Notes under the pieces: generated by a model | What the model saw: only the letters and a program-made list of their open reading frames with translations | Databases searched by the model: none | What the model was told of the DNA's origin: nothing | Assembly (NCBI RefSeq): GCF_003122215.1 | Contig: NZ_QEYD01000002.1 | Span: 124,001 to 188,000, forward strand | Reading direction: 5' to 3' | Length of the DNA stretch: 64,000 nucleotides | Source of the DNA: Pararhodobacter marinus | GTDB lineage: Bacteria > Pseudomonadota > Alphaproteobacteria > Rhodobacterales > Rhodobacteraceae | Shown here: positions 18,069 through 25,942 of the stretch, one piece after another | Position numbering within the stretch: position 1 is the first letter of the stretch | Layout of the letters: the number at the start of each line of letters is the position of its first letter | Position numbers and translations under genes: made by a program

Positions 18069-19009
18069 GGGGCGGGCCTTCTGAGGACGAGCGCAAGAAA
18101 CAACAGCCCGCCCAGGAACTCGACCACCATGCCCAACGCCGATTGCAGCCCGAGAATGCGCTCGAACACGGTCTGCCCCAGAACGAGGATCGTCGCGCCG
18201 ATCACGGCAGCGGCGGGGATCAGCAGGGCGTGGCGGCTGTCGGGCAGGGCCGCTCGGGCAAGGCTGGCGGCCAGGAGCCCCAGGAAGGTCACGGGCCCGA
18301 CCAGCGCGGTGGACACCGCGACCAGTGCAGCGACGAGCCCCAGCCCGGTCAGAACCAGCCTGTCGTGATCGAGCCCCAGCGAGCGCGCTTTGGTCCGTCC
18401 CAATAGCGCCACGTCGAGGCGTGGCGAGAGGCGCCATGCCGCCAGCAGCGCCACGCTCAGCGCCAGCGCCGCGATGCCCAGGTGATCGCGCGGCACAGCA
18501 TTGAAGCTGGCGATGCTGGCCTGTTGCAGGACGGCAAATTCCGACGGGTCGAGCAGTCGTTGCGCGAACCCGGCCAGCCCGCGCAACAGGACGCCCAGGA
18601 TCACGCCGGTCAGAACCATGCGGATGATGTCATCGGCCCCTTTGCGGAAGACCAGCCCGAACAACGCCATCGCGGCGGCGATCAGGCAGCCGGCCTCGAG
18701 TGCAAAGCGCGGCATCGTGGGCAGGGCGGCGAAGCCCGCCGCGCCCAGCGACGCTAAGAGGGCCGTTTGCAGAAACACGAACAACGCGTCGAAGCCGACG
18801 ATGCCGGGCGTAAGCAGGCGATTGGCGACAAGGGTCTGGAAAATCACCGTGGCCGCCCCGCTGGCCGCGCCGACCAGAACCAGGGCGGCCAGCGTTCCTG
18901 CCCTGAGCGACAGGATGAATCCCATGGGCGCGCGCAGGTTCCATAAAAGGAACAGGGCCACCGCCAGCCCCAGCCCGCCCGCCAGCCAGATCAACCGCCG
19001 CTCAGCCAT
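18065..19009 (-). CDS. iron-siderophore ABC importer, FecCD-type permease 2
   Basis: A 314-residue membrane protein with about nine to ten hydrophobic helices. It has the FecCD hallmarks SGAATVIFQTLVANRLLTPGIVGFD near the N-terminus and ALLGRTKARSLGLDHDR, then GPVTFLGLLAASLAR, the stretch that contacts the ATPase. The start at 19009 overlaps the end of the first permease gene by eight bases; an upstream in-frame ATG would give a non-hydrophobic Pro/Ser-rich leader and is rejected. It pairs with permease 1 as a heterodimer in the inner membrane. Confidence 0.9.
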   Translation of the reverse strand: MAERRLIWLAGGLGLAVALFLLWNLRAPMGFILSLRAGTLAALVLVGAASGAATVIFQTLVANRLLTPGIVGFDALFVFLQTALLASLGAAGFAALPTMPRFALEAGCLIAAAMALFGLVFRKGADDIIRMVLTGVILGVLLRGLAGFAQRLLDPSEFAVLQQASIASFNAVPRDHLGIAALALSVALLAAWRLSPRLDVALLGRTKARSLGLDHDRLVLTGLGLVAALVAVSTALVGPVTFLGLLAASLARAALPDSRHALLIPAAAVIGATILVLGQTVFERILGLQSALGMVVEFLGGLLFLALVLRRPAP

Positions 19010-19946
19010 GGGCGCGCGCCTTCCTATTGCCCAGAAGTCCCAGGAAGATCGCGGCACCGGCGATGGCGAAGATCGTCGCGGCGGGGATTTCATAGGGCCA
19101 GCGCACCAGCCGTCCGATCACGTCCGAGGCCAGCACGAAGCCGCCGCCCGCCACCGCGACCAGCCCCAGATTGTCGCGCAGATTGTCGCCCCGGAACCGG
19201 GAGACGATATTGGGTACGACCAGCCCGACGAAGGGCATCGACCCGACCGTCACCACGACGACCGCCACCGCCATGGCGACGATGGCAAGCCCCGCCAACA
19301 CCGTCTGGCGGTAATTCAGGCCCAGCGACCGCGCCTGATCCTCGCCCAGGCCGAGGATCGTCAGCCGGTCGGCGAACAGCCACAGCAAGCCCGCCAGCGC
19401 GGCGATCAGCCACAACAGCTCGTATCGGCCCCGCAGCACGCCCGAGAAATCGCCGGTCTGCCAGATCCCCACGAATTGCACGAGATCGGTGGTCCACGCG
19501 ATGAACAGAGCCGCCGCGCCCAGAATACCGCCATAGATCAAACCGACGATCGGCAAGAGCATCGGATCGTGGCGCGGCACGCGGGTGCTGAGGGCGAAGA
19601 AACCGGCCGTGCCCAGAAGGGCGGCCAGGGCGGCCACCGACATCTTCGTCAGGAGCGCCGCGCCGGGCGCGATCAGCGTCACGCCCAGAAGCCCGATCAT
19701 CGCCGCTTCGGGCGTGCCGGTCAGGCCCGGCTCGACCAGCCGGTTGCGCATGGTCTGCTGGATCACCACGCCCGCCAGCGCCAGACCGGCGCCGGCGAGC
19801 AGCGCCGCCATCGTGCGCGGCAGGCGGCTGACCGCCAGCACCATCGAGCGGTCGAGCGGGCTGTCGAAAAGGTTGGTGGCGCCGGTCAGCAGGCTGGCCA
19901 TGGCCAGAACGGCCAGCGCGATCAGGGCGGGGATCAGGCGGCGCAT
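19002..19946 (-). CDS. iron-siderophore ABC importer, FecCD-type permease 1
   Basis: A 314-residue permease starting MRRLIPALI four bases after the binding-protein gene. FecCD motifs include LPRTMAALLAGAGLALAGV, IQQTMRNRLVEPGLTGTPEAA, LGEDQARSLGLNYR and VGSMPFVGLVVPNIV. About nine hydrophobic helices are visible. It forms the translocation channel with permease 2. The sequence places it in the group that imports Fe-siderophores; the particular siderophore cannot be told, and no siderophore biosynthesis genes are nearby, which suggests use of foreign chelates. Confidence 0.9.
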   Translation of the reverse strand: MRRLIPALIALAVLAMASLLTGATNLFDSPLDRSMVLAVSRLPRTMAALLAGAGLALAGVVIQQTMRNRLVEPGLTGTPEAAMIGLLGVTLIAPGAALLTKMSVAALAALLGTAGFFALSTRVPRHDPMLLPIVGLIYGGILGAAALFIAWTTDLVQFVGIWQTGDFSGVLRGRYELLWLIAALAGLLWLFADRLTILGLGEDQARSLGLNYRQTVLAGLAIVAMAVAVVVVTVGSMPFVGLVVPNIVSRFRGDNLRDNLGLVAVAGGGFVLASDVIGRLVRWPYEIPAATIFAIAGAAIFLGLLGNRKARAHG

Positions 19947-19950
19947 GGGA

Positions 19951-20862
19951 TCAGTCTTGCGCGGCGGCGAAGGCCCCGGCGATCTGGTCCACGATGCGCG
20001 ACATCGCCTGAAGGCCGCCCCCGGCAAGGTAGAGCGCGGCGCTGTCGAGATAGACGATCTGTCCGCGCTGCCCCGCCGTCGTGCCGCCCACCAGCGGGTT
20101 GTCCAGCGTCACTGCCGCTGCCTCGCCCTCTTGCCCGATGGCGGCGGCGCGGTCGATCACCAGAAGCCAGTCGGGATTCACCTCGGCGATATACTCGAAC
20201 GAGACGGCTTCGCCGTGATTCTCGGCGGTGATCCCGGGCGCGGCTTCGGGCAGGTTCAGCGCGCCGTGCAGCCAGCCGAACCGGCTGTCGCCGCCATAGG
20301 CGGACACGGTGCCGCCATTCGTCAGCACGATCAGCGCATCGCCATGGCCGTCGACCATCTCGCGCGCCGTTGCAAGCCGGGCGTCGAACTCCGAAAGCAG
20401 GCTTTCCGCGCGCGCCTGCAGGCCGAAGATCTGTCCGTAGGCGCGCAGCCGCTCGCGGCTCTGGCCCATCACGTCGCCGCTGATCGTCATGTCGAGCGTG
20501 GGCGCAATGCGGCTCAGCGCCGGGACTTGCGGCTGCGAGCGCCCGCCCGCGACGATCAGGTCGGGCCCCAGCACGGCGAGGCTTTCGAAATCGGGTTCGA
20601 ACAGCGTGCCCATGGTGGGAACGCCCGCGAAGGCTGGCGCCAGATAGGCGGGCGGGCGGATCGCCGGGACGCCGTCCAGCGCCACACCCAGCGCCTGCAG
20701 CGAATCGATGGCCGCAAGGTCGAACGCGACCACGCTTCGCGGCGCGAGCGGGGCGCGGGCCGGGCCGGCATAGGTGGGGATCGTGATCTCCTGGGCAAGG
20801 GCCGGAGACCAGGCAGCGACCGGCCACAGGGCCAGCGCCAGCAACGAGAGCAAGGATTTCAT
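19951..20862 (-). CDS. siderophore ABC transporter substrate-binding protein
   Basis: A 303-residue periplasmic binding protein with a clear signal peptide (cleavage after the Ala-rich ALA near residue 23). It belongs to the FatB/YclQ branch of class III binding proteins: VVAFDLAAIDSLQALG in the first lobe, FESLAVLGPDLIVAGGR, the connecting helix, and NPDWLLVIDRAAAIG in the second lobe. First gene of the four-gene importer. Family members bind ferric catecholate or mixed carboxylate siderophores. No Fur, Irr or RirA site is convincingly visible upstream. Confidence 0.88.
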   Translation of the reverse strand: MKSLLSLLALALWPVAAWSPALAQEITIPTYAGPARAPLAPRSVVAFDLAAIDSLQALGVALDGVPAIRPPAYLAPAFAGVPTMGTLFEPDFESLAVLGPDLIVAGGRSQPQVPALSRIAPTLDMTISGDVMGQSRERLRAYGQIFGLQARAESLLSEFDARLATAREMVDGHGDALIVLTNGGTVSAYGGDSRFGWLHGALNLPEAAPGITAENHGEAVSFEYIAEVNPDWLLVIDRAAAIGQEGEAAAVTLDNPLVGGTTAGQRGQIVYLDSAALYLAGGGLQAMSRIVDQIAGAFAAAQD

Positions 20863-20990
20863 CGCGACATCCGTCTGGTGGTACGACCGGGCGCCTGGCT
20901 CTGTATTGCTGAGTGTTTCGGTCAGATTGCGGCCTGGGGTCTACCCGGCTTTGCCAGCCTGCGCAATCGGGGAAAGCGGGGAGGGCGCCC

Positions 20991-21332
20991 TCAACCCTGC
21001 GGGCATTGCTGATGGGCGACGAGCTTCCACGATCCCGCCTGCCGGGCATAGGTCGACGAGCAGAGCGCGACATAGGGGCGGTCCTTGCCGCGATGGCCGG
21101 TGGCGCGGTAGGCCAGCACCATCGTGTCGCCGACGCGGGTTTCCTTGCGGTCGTGGAACTCGACCTCGTCCCAGCGCGGGGCGTCCTTCAGGCTTTCGAG
21201 GATCGCCTCGCCCGACAGGATGCCGGTGGGCGGCGGGAACACCATCAGCGCCTCGCTGGCCATATTGGTCACGTAGCTTGTCGTCCCGTCCAGCCAGAAG
21301 CGCGTCTCCGCATCCCAGAACGATGGCGTCAT
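20991..21332 (-). CDS. small NTF2-like (DUF4440-type) protein
   Basis: A 113-residue protein starting MTPSFWDAETRFWLDG. The pattern of an N-terminal helix ending in a long central Trp/Phe-bearing segment, a middle ILSGEAILESL motif, and C-terminal strands (GDTMVLAYRATGHR, YVALCSSTYARQAGSWKLVAHQQCPQ) is that of the NTF2-like/DUF4440 fold. Such proteins bind or isomerise small hydrophobic molecules or act as ketosteroid-isomerase-like subunits. No catalytic residue can be assigned. It is upstream of the siderophore operon but separated by about 130 bases, so the link is weak. Confidence 0.7.
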   Translation of the reverse strand: MTPSFWDAETRFWLDGTTSYVTNMASEALMVFPPPTGILSGEAILESLKDAPRWDEVEFHDRKETRVGDTMVLAYRATGHRGKDRPYVALCSSTYARQAGSWKLVAHQQCPQG

Positions 21333-21792
21333 GTCGGTCTCCAACCCGGTTAGCTCTGGGGGGCGCGCCACGGCGCGGCACGCTCAGGCCCCGAAAATCA
21401 CCCCGCACACTGGCCCGGTCCCGGGGGAAGTCTCAAGCCCCCGGGGCCGGCCGCCGCCATGCCCGAAGGGATTGCGGGCGCGGCCGACGGGGCGATCCGG
21501 GCCGGAAAACGCAGTGCTGCTTGGCCCGAACGGCCCTGCGCGGATTGCCGCCGATACCGGTCGGATGACTCCCGGGTGCCAGATCCGGGCGCGGCCGGGG
21601 CACGAAATCCGGGGGTGGTCGCCCTGAGCCGGCGTCCTGCGTTGGCGGCGAAAGTGTTGCTGCGGCATCGTCGGGGGCGCCCGGCGGTGAGGGTGAGCGG
21701 GGGTTTCACACCCCCGCACCCCCGTGGAGTATTTGAGGCAAAGTGAAAGGGCGCGGGGGGGGGGAGTGGTCCGGGGAGGAGGCCTGCGAGCA
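21333..21792. other. 460-base intergenic stretch with a hairpin repeat
   Basis: No supported gene. The stretch is GC-rich and carries a copy of an interspersed hairpin element at 21697-21740 (listed separately), downstream of the glutathione transferase gene. Short reading frames here have no family-like features. Confidence 0.5.
21697..21740 (-). repeat. interspersed hairpin element, type B
   Basis: On the minus strand this reads CAAATACTCCACGGGGGTG followed by a perfect hairpin, GCGGGGGT and ACCCCCGC around a five-base loop. A second copy lies at 61436-61476. It is just 3' of the GST gene in the transcribed direction and probably acts as a terminator or mRNA 3'-end structure. Confidence 0.6.
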
Positions 21793-22425
21793 TTACCTTT
21801 CGTCCGGGATCCCGGGCATGGTCGAGAAACCCGGCGTCGCGCGGACCCGGCGCGCCCACAGCCGCAGCGCGGGGAAGGCGTCGTGGTCGAGGCCGAAATC
21901 GCGCGACAGCGCGAAGGGCGCGAACAGCATGAGATCGGCCAGCGTGACCTCGGGGCCGGCCACGAAGCCGAGCCCGTCGAAGCCTTGCAGCGTCAGGTGG
22001 TCGTCGAGCAGACGGAACGCGCGCTTGGCCCGGTCCTTGAGCGCCGCGAGGTCGCCGGGCGCGTCCAGCATCGCCGTCGCCCGCGCCTCCGCCGCGACCC
22101 CCATCTCGCGCGCGGCGAAAGTCATCCAGTCGAGCATCCGCGCGCCGGTGATCGCGTCTTGCGGCAGGAGCGGGTGATCGGGGCAGCGCGTTTCCGCGAG
22201 ATGCAGGATGATCGCCAGCGGCTGCGTCAGGACCAGCGCATCCTCGACCAGCACCGGCAGACGGCCCTGAGGGCTGAGCGCCCGCATCTTGGGGCTCAGA
22301 TGCTTGTGGCCCGGATAAAGGTCGACCTGGCGCAGGTCGAGCGCGATGCCCAGGCAGCCGGCGATCATCCGCACCGTGTAGCAGTCGATGTCGAGATCGT
22401 AATTGTAGAGAACCGCGCCGCTCAT
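21793..22425 (-). CDS. glutathione S-transferase family protein, NdmE-like by context
   Basis: A 210-residue two-domain GST. The thioredoxin-like N-terminal half has the LSPKMRALSPQGRLPVLVEDALVLTQ segment (cis-Pro in RLPVL, then the E/D-ALVLTQ glutathione contact). The helical C-terminal half has GPEVTLADLMLFA with the usual conserved Asp. The start shares ATGA with the stop of the Rieske gene, so the two are translationally coupled. In the Pseudomonas caffeine pathway a GST homolog (NdmE) is a structural bridge in the NdmC-NdmD oxygenase complex; the same gene company here suggests a similar role, which is inferred. Confidence 0.82.
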   Translation of the reverse strand: MSGAVLYNYDLDIDCYTVRMIAGCLGIALDLRQVDLYPGHKHLSPKMRALSPQGRLPVLVEDALVLTQPLAIILHLAETRCPDHPLLPQDAITGARMLDWMTFAAREMGVAAEARATAMLDAPGDLAALKDRAKRAFRLLDDHLTLQGFDGLGFVAGPEVTLADLMLFAPFALSRDFGLDHDAFPALRLWARRVRATPGFSTMPGIPDER

Positions 22426-23081
22426 GCCGCGACCCCGGTGTCGGTTCCGCTTTCAACACTGTCGCGCAGGCGCGTTGCCGCCCGCGCGATCCCGGCGCGG
22501 GCTTCGGCGCCGGGATTCCCGGCGGCGGTGACATGCAGCGCGCATTGCGCCTCGCCGATTTCCTGCAGACCGATCCGCAGCGTGCCCCAGCGGGTGTCGA
22601 GCGTCACCACCGGTCCCCGGGCGGTCATGCCTCCGGCGTCGAAAGCCGAGGGCAGCGCCGCCAGCGCGGTATTGAGCGGCACATCGACATAAAGGCTGCG
22701 CACGCCGGTCGCCTCGGGCAGCACGGGCGCATCGCCCGGCGCGCCGAGGCCGGCCCAGATCATGCCCCCGGCCTCGGCCGCGCCATAGGTCTTCACGCAG
22801 ATGCTTCGCGGCACGTCCAGATCGGGATGCGCGGGGATTTTCCGGCACTGGCCGTCCGGTCCGTATTGCCAGCCGTGGTAGAGGCAGGCGATGTGGTCGC
22901 CGCGCACGACACCGAAGCTCATCTTCATGCCGCGATGCGGGCAGCGGTCTTCCCAGGCATGCGCCTCGCCCGCCTGATCGCGCCAGACCACGATCTCGGT
23001 TCCCTTCACGATCGCGCCCGCCGGGATGCCGGGCGGAATCGACCCGGACAAGGCGAGCGGGAACCAGCCGTTGATGGTCAT
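22422..23081 (-). CDS. stand-alone Rieske [2Fe-2S] protein, electron-transfer partner of a split oxygenase
   Basis: A 219-residue protein. Residues 1-110 are an oxygenase-type Rieske domain with cluster ligands C47 and H49 (CPHRG) and C66 and H69 (CLYHGW). The remaining 110 residues are a small domain without the DxxHxxxxH iron site, so this protein alone cannot be an oxygenase. Start chosen at MTINGWFPLAL, four bases after the upstream stop. It sits between a small acylphosphatase-like gene and the GST gene, divergent from a catalytic subunit that lacks a Rieske domain. The two together complete one oxygenase. Confidence 0.85.
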   Translation of the reverse strand: MTINGWFPLALSGSIPPGIPAGAIVKGTEIVVWRDQAGEAHAWEDRCPHRGMKMSFGVVRGDHIACLYHGWQYGPDGQCRKIPAHPDLDVPRSICVKTYGAAEAGGMIWAGLGAPGDAPVLPEATGVRSLYVDVPLNTALAALPSAFDAGGMTARGPVVTLDTRWGTLRIGLQEIGEAQCALHVTAAGNPGAEARAGIARAATRLRDSVESGTDTGVAA

Positions 23082-23085
23082 CCTG

Positions 23086-23361
23086 TCATCCTTCCTGGCT
23101 GCGCCGCGTCGTCGGGGGCAGGCCATCGTCATGGTGATGCCTGATCGCGCGGATCAGGCTGTCTGCGGGTCCAAGGCTGAGCGCCATCTCGAAGGCGGCG
23201 GTCAGCTCGGTCGGGCCGCTCACGGCGACCAGAAACCGGTCGGGCGCCGATTCGAGTATCTCCAGGCCCAGATCCAGCCGCTGCGCCCGGTGCCGGGCGA
23301 AGGCGTCCATGCTGGCCGGCGTGAGCGTGCCGGTGAATTCCAGAAGGACAGGTTCCGTCAT
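23086..23361 (-). CDS. small acylphosphatase-fold-like protein, first gene of the Rieske operon
   Basis: A 91-residue protein. Its spacing of strands and helices (LLEFTGTLTPASMDAFARHRAQRL, then FLVAVSGPTELTAAFEMALSLGPADSLIRAI) follows the acylphosphatase pattern, especially the SGP...LGPADSLIRAI end. The catalytic GVGFR arginine loop and the Asn motif are not present, so it is probably not an active acylphosphatase. Its stop is four bases from the Rieske gene start, so it belongs to that operon. It could be a chaperone-like or docking subunit. Function unknown; the fold assignment is from pattern only. Confidence 0.55.
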   Translation of the reverse strand: MTEPVLLEFTGTLTPASMDAFARHRAQRLDLGLEILESAPDRFLVAVSGPTELTAAFEMALSLGPADSLIRAIRHHHDDGLPPTTRRSQEG

Positions 23362-23666
23362 GCGGACTCCGATGGCTTTGGGCCGGGCGGGTTTGCTGCA
23401 GTGCGGAAACAGTAAGCGGCGGGAAGCTCTGCCCGTCAAGAGTTGCGTTGGCCGCCGCGTTCGGCGTCGCGCCCCGGCGCCCCGCACGGTTGCGCGGCCG
23501 CCGGGACGATGGGCGATCCCTTCAAGGTTGATCAAATCGTCATCAAAAGCGTACAGCTTGTCGCCGACGGGGCCTGCGCGCGCATCGACATCGGCGCGGC
23601 GCTGGCCGAACATCGCGCGTCGGGGCGTCGGGACCGCGACGCAAAGCCCAAGGCAAGGGGATCGCC
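23362..23666. promoter_or_regulatory. divergent promoter region with palindrome TTGATCAA
   Basis: A 305-base gap between two divergent operons. It contains TTGATCAA at about 23528-23535 in an AT-richer patch, a plausible operator for a regulator controlling both directions. No gene is supported here; a frame running through it has no family features. Confidence 0.3.
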
Positions 23667-24521
23667 ATGGCCGAGAAAGCCGCTCTGGATCAATGGTACT
23701 GCATCGAGAACCTCGCGGATGTGCCGCAGGGGGGAAGCGGGAACCGGTTGCTGGGCGTGGACCTGGCAATCGGGCGCGCGGGCAAGTTGATCTCGGTCTC
23801 GGCGCGGGGCCGGCAATTGCCGGTGCGCCAGCGCTACGGCTATCTGTGGACCTCGCTGGGCGAGCCCGCCGCGTCGGATCCGCCCGCGATTCCCGAAGCC
23901 GACGAATCCGACCGCCGCTACGTTCCCTGCGGCGCGTTCACGGTAAGGACCTCGGGTCTGCGGATCGTCGAGAATTTCCTGGATATGGCGCATTTTCCCT
24001 TCGTCCATACCGATATCCTGGGGTCCGAGCCGCATACCGAGGTCGCGCACTACGATTGCGAGATCCGCCGCGATGTCGACGAGGTCTGGGCCACCAACTG
24101 CACCTTCGTGCAGCCCAGGGCCGCCTTGTCGGCGGGTGGTGCGCTGAAGACCGATTACATGTACCGTATCGCCACGCCCTTCGTGACCGTGCTGTACAAG
24201 ACCTGCCCGATGGCCACCGACCGTTGGGATGTCATCGGGTTGTTCGTTCAGCCGCTCGACCCCGATCGCTGTCGCGCGCATCCGGTGATGTTCCTGATCG
24301 ACGATGCCGCGCGGCTTGCCGATCTGATCGGGTTTCAGCAGACGATCTTCCTGCAGGACCGCATCATTCTCGAGAACCAGCGGCCCGTCCTGTTGCCGCT
24401 TGAACCCCGGGCCGAGATCCCGACGCGCGCCGATGCGTCCTCGGTCGCCTATCGCCGCTGGCTGAAGGAAAAGGGTCTGACCTACGGGACGACGCTGGGC
24501 GAGGGTGCCAGCGCGGCATGA
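23667..24521 (+). CDS. Rieske-type oxygenase catalytic subunit lacking its own Rieske domain
   Basis: A 284-residue protein, 60-70 residues shorter than VanA/NdmA-type oxygenases. The mononuclear iron site is intact: ENFLDMAHFPFVH supplies bridging D106 and ligands H109 and H114 (DxxHxxxxH), and D231 in FLQDRIILENQRP is the likely third ligand. The N-terminus begins like a full oxygenase (DQWYCIENLADVPQG, LLGVDLAI) and then jumps to QRYGYLWTSLGEPA: the CxH/CxxH segment is cleanly missing. NdmC has the same architecture and takes electrons from an extra Rieske domain elsewhere. It is coupled by ATGA to guanine deaminase, which suggests a methylpurine substrate. Confidence 0.85.
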   Translation: MAEKAALDQWYCIENLADVPQGGSGNRLLGVDLAIGRAGKLISVSARGRQLPVRQRYGYLWTSLGEPAASDPPAIPEADESDRRYVPCGAFTVRTSGLRIVENFLDMAHFPFVHTDILGSEPHTEVAHYDCEIRRDVDEVWATNCTFVQPRAALSAGGALKTDYMYRIATPFVTVLYKTCPMATDRWDVIGLFVQPLDPDRCRAHPVMFLIDDAARLADLIGFQQTIFLQDRIILENQRPVLLPLEPRAEIPTRADASSVAYRRWLKEKGLTYGTTLGEGASAA

Positions 24522-25861
24522 ACCTGTCCGGACGGACCCTTGTCGCGCGCGGCTTTCATTGCCCGGACGGAACGCTCGACCCGTTTGCAGAACTCGCCAT
24601 CGAGATCGGCGCGGATGGCGTGATCACGCGCGTGCGCCGGCCTGGCGCGGACGGCTACGCAGTGCCCGCCGATGCGGTCCGCCTGCCCGAAGGCACGCTC
24701 TTGCTGCCCGGCTTCGTCGATCTGCATATCCATGCGCCGCAATATCCGCAGCTGGGCACCGCGCTGGACGAGCCGCTGGAGGTCTGGCTGCAGCGCTACA
24801 CCTTTCCGCTGGAAGCGCGTTATGCCGATCCGGCATTCGCCGAGCGGGTCTATGCGCGGCTGGTGCGCGACCTGCTGGCCTCGGGTACGACCACGGCGCT
24901 CTATTTCGGCACCGTCCATCTGCCCGCAACCCAGCGGCTGGCCGAGCTGTGTCTTGAGCTTGGCCAGCGCGCGCTGGTGGGCAAGGTGGCGATGGACCAC
25001 CCTGAGACTTGCCCGGATTATTACCGCGATGCCAGCGCCGATGACGCCATCGAGGGCACCCGCGCGCTGATCGCGCATATCCGCGCGCTGCCCGGCAATG
25101 ACGGGCGGGTCCAGCCGGTGGTCATGCCGCGTTTCATTCCCGCTTGCACGGATGAGGCGCTGGCAGGTTTGGGCGCGCTGGCTGCCGAGACGGGATGCCG
25201 GGTGCATACCCATGTCTCGGAAAGCGACTGGGAACACGGCCATGTGCTGGAACGCCATGCGATGAGCGATGCCGAGAGCCTCGCGCGCTTCGGCCTGATG
25301 ACGCCGCATTCGGTCCTGGCGCATGGCAATTTCCTGTCGGACAGCGATTTCGCGCTGATGAAGCGGCACCGCGCGGGCGTGGCGCATTGTCCGCTGTCGA
25401 ATGCCTATTTCGCGGGTTCGGTCTTTCCGCTGCGCAAGGCGCTGCGGTCGGGCGTGTCTGTGGGACTGGGCTCGGACATTTCGGGCGGGCCTGCGGGCAC
25501 GATCTGGGAGACCGCCCGCATGGCCGTCACCGCCGCGCGGATGCTGGAGACGGGCGTCGACCCTGCGCTCGCGCCCGAAGCGCGCGGTGGCCGGCCCGGC
25601 GCGCGGATCGACGCGGTGACGGCCTTCCACCTAGCCACGCGGGGCGGGGCCCAAACTTTGGGCCTGCCGGTTGGCGCCTTCGTGCCGGGGATGGCGTTCG
25701 ACGCGATGCTGATCGATCCGTCGGTCGAGGCGGGCACCCTGCGCGCTTTCGACGGCGAGACCGGCATACGGCTGCTTGAGCGGGTGCTCTACGGCACGTC
25801 GAAGCCCAATATCGCGCGGGTCTGGGTGCAGGGGGTGCAGGTCGCGGGGATGGCGAGATAG
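24518..25861 (+). CDS. guaD: guanine deaminase
   Basis: A 447-residue amidohydrolase converting guanine to xanthine and ammonia. It has the guanine-deaminase version of the metal motif, LLPGFVDLHIHAPQYPQLG (about residues 67-85), then THVSES, LAHGNFLSD, HCPLSNAYFAGS and LGSDISGG, which supply the remaining zinc ligands and the catalytic residues. Length is normal. It overlaps the oxygenase catalytic subunit by four bases, so the two products are made together. No xanthine dehydrogenase genes are in the window. The identification is strong. Confidence 0.93.
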   Translation: MNLSGRTLVARGFHCPDGTLDPFAELAIEIGADGVITRVRRPGADGYAVPADAVRLPEGTLLLPGFVDLHIHAPQYPQLGTALDEPLEVWLQRYTFPLEARYADPAFAERVYARLVRDLLASGTTTALYFGTVHLPATQRLAELCLELGQRALVGKVAMDHPETCPDYYRDASADDAIEGTRALIAHIRALPGNDGRVQPVVMPRFIPACTDEALAGLGALAAETGCRVHTHVSESDWEHGHVLERHAMSDAESLARFGLMTPHSVLAHGNFLSDSDFALMKRHRAGVAHCPLSNAYFAGSVFPLRKALRSGVSVGLGSDISGGPAGTIWETARMAVTAARMLETGVDPALAPEARGGRPGARIDAVTAFHLATRGGAQTLGLPVGAFVPGMAFDAMLIDPSVEAGTLRAFDGETGIRLLERVLYGTSKPNIARVWVQGVQVAGMAR

Positions 25862-25942
25862 GCAGAACCGCTTGCCCGGCGCCTTCGGCTTGCTCCGGGC
25901 TAAGGCGCTGATCCTACGCTAGAAACTGGCGCCCCTCCGCGT

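Noticed and set aside
21333-21792. Small coding genes in the gap before the GST gene
   Set aside because: Frames are short and Gly/Arg/Pro-rich, with no start signal, and overlap a hairpin repeat.
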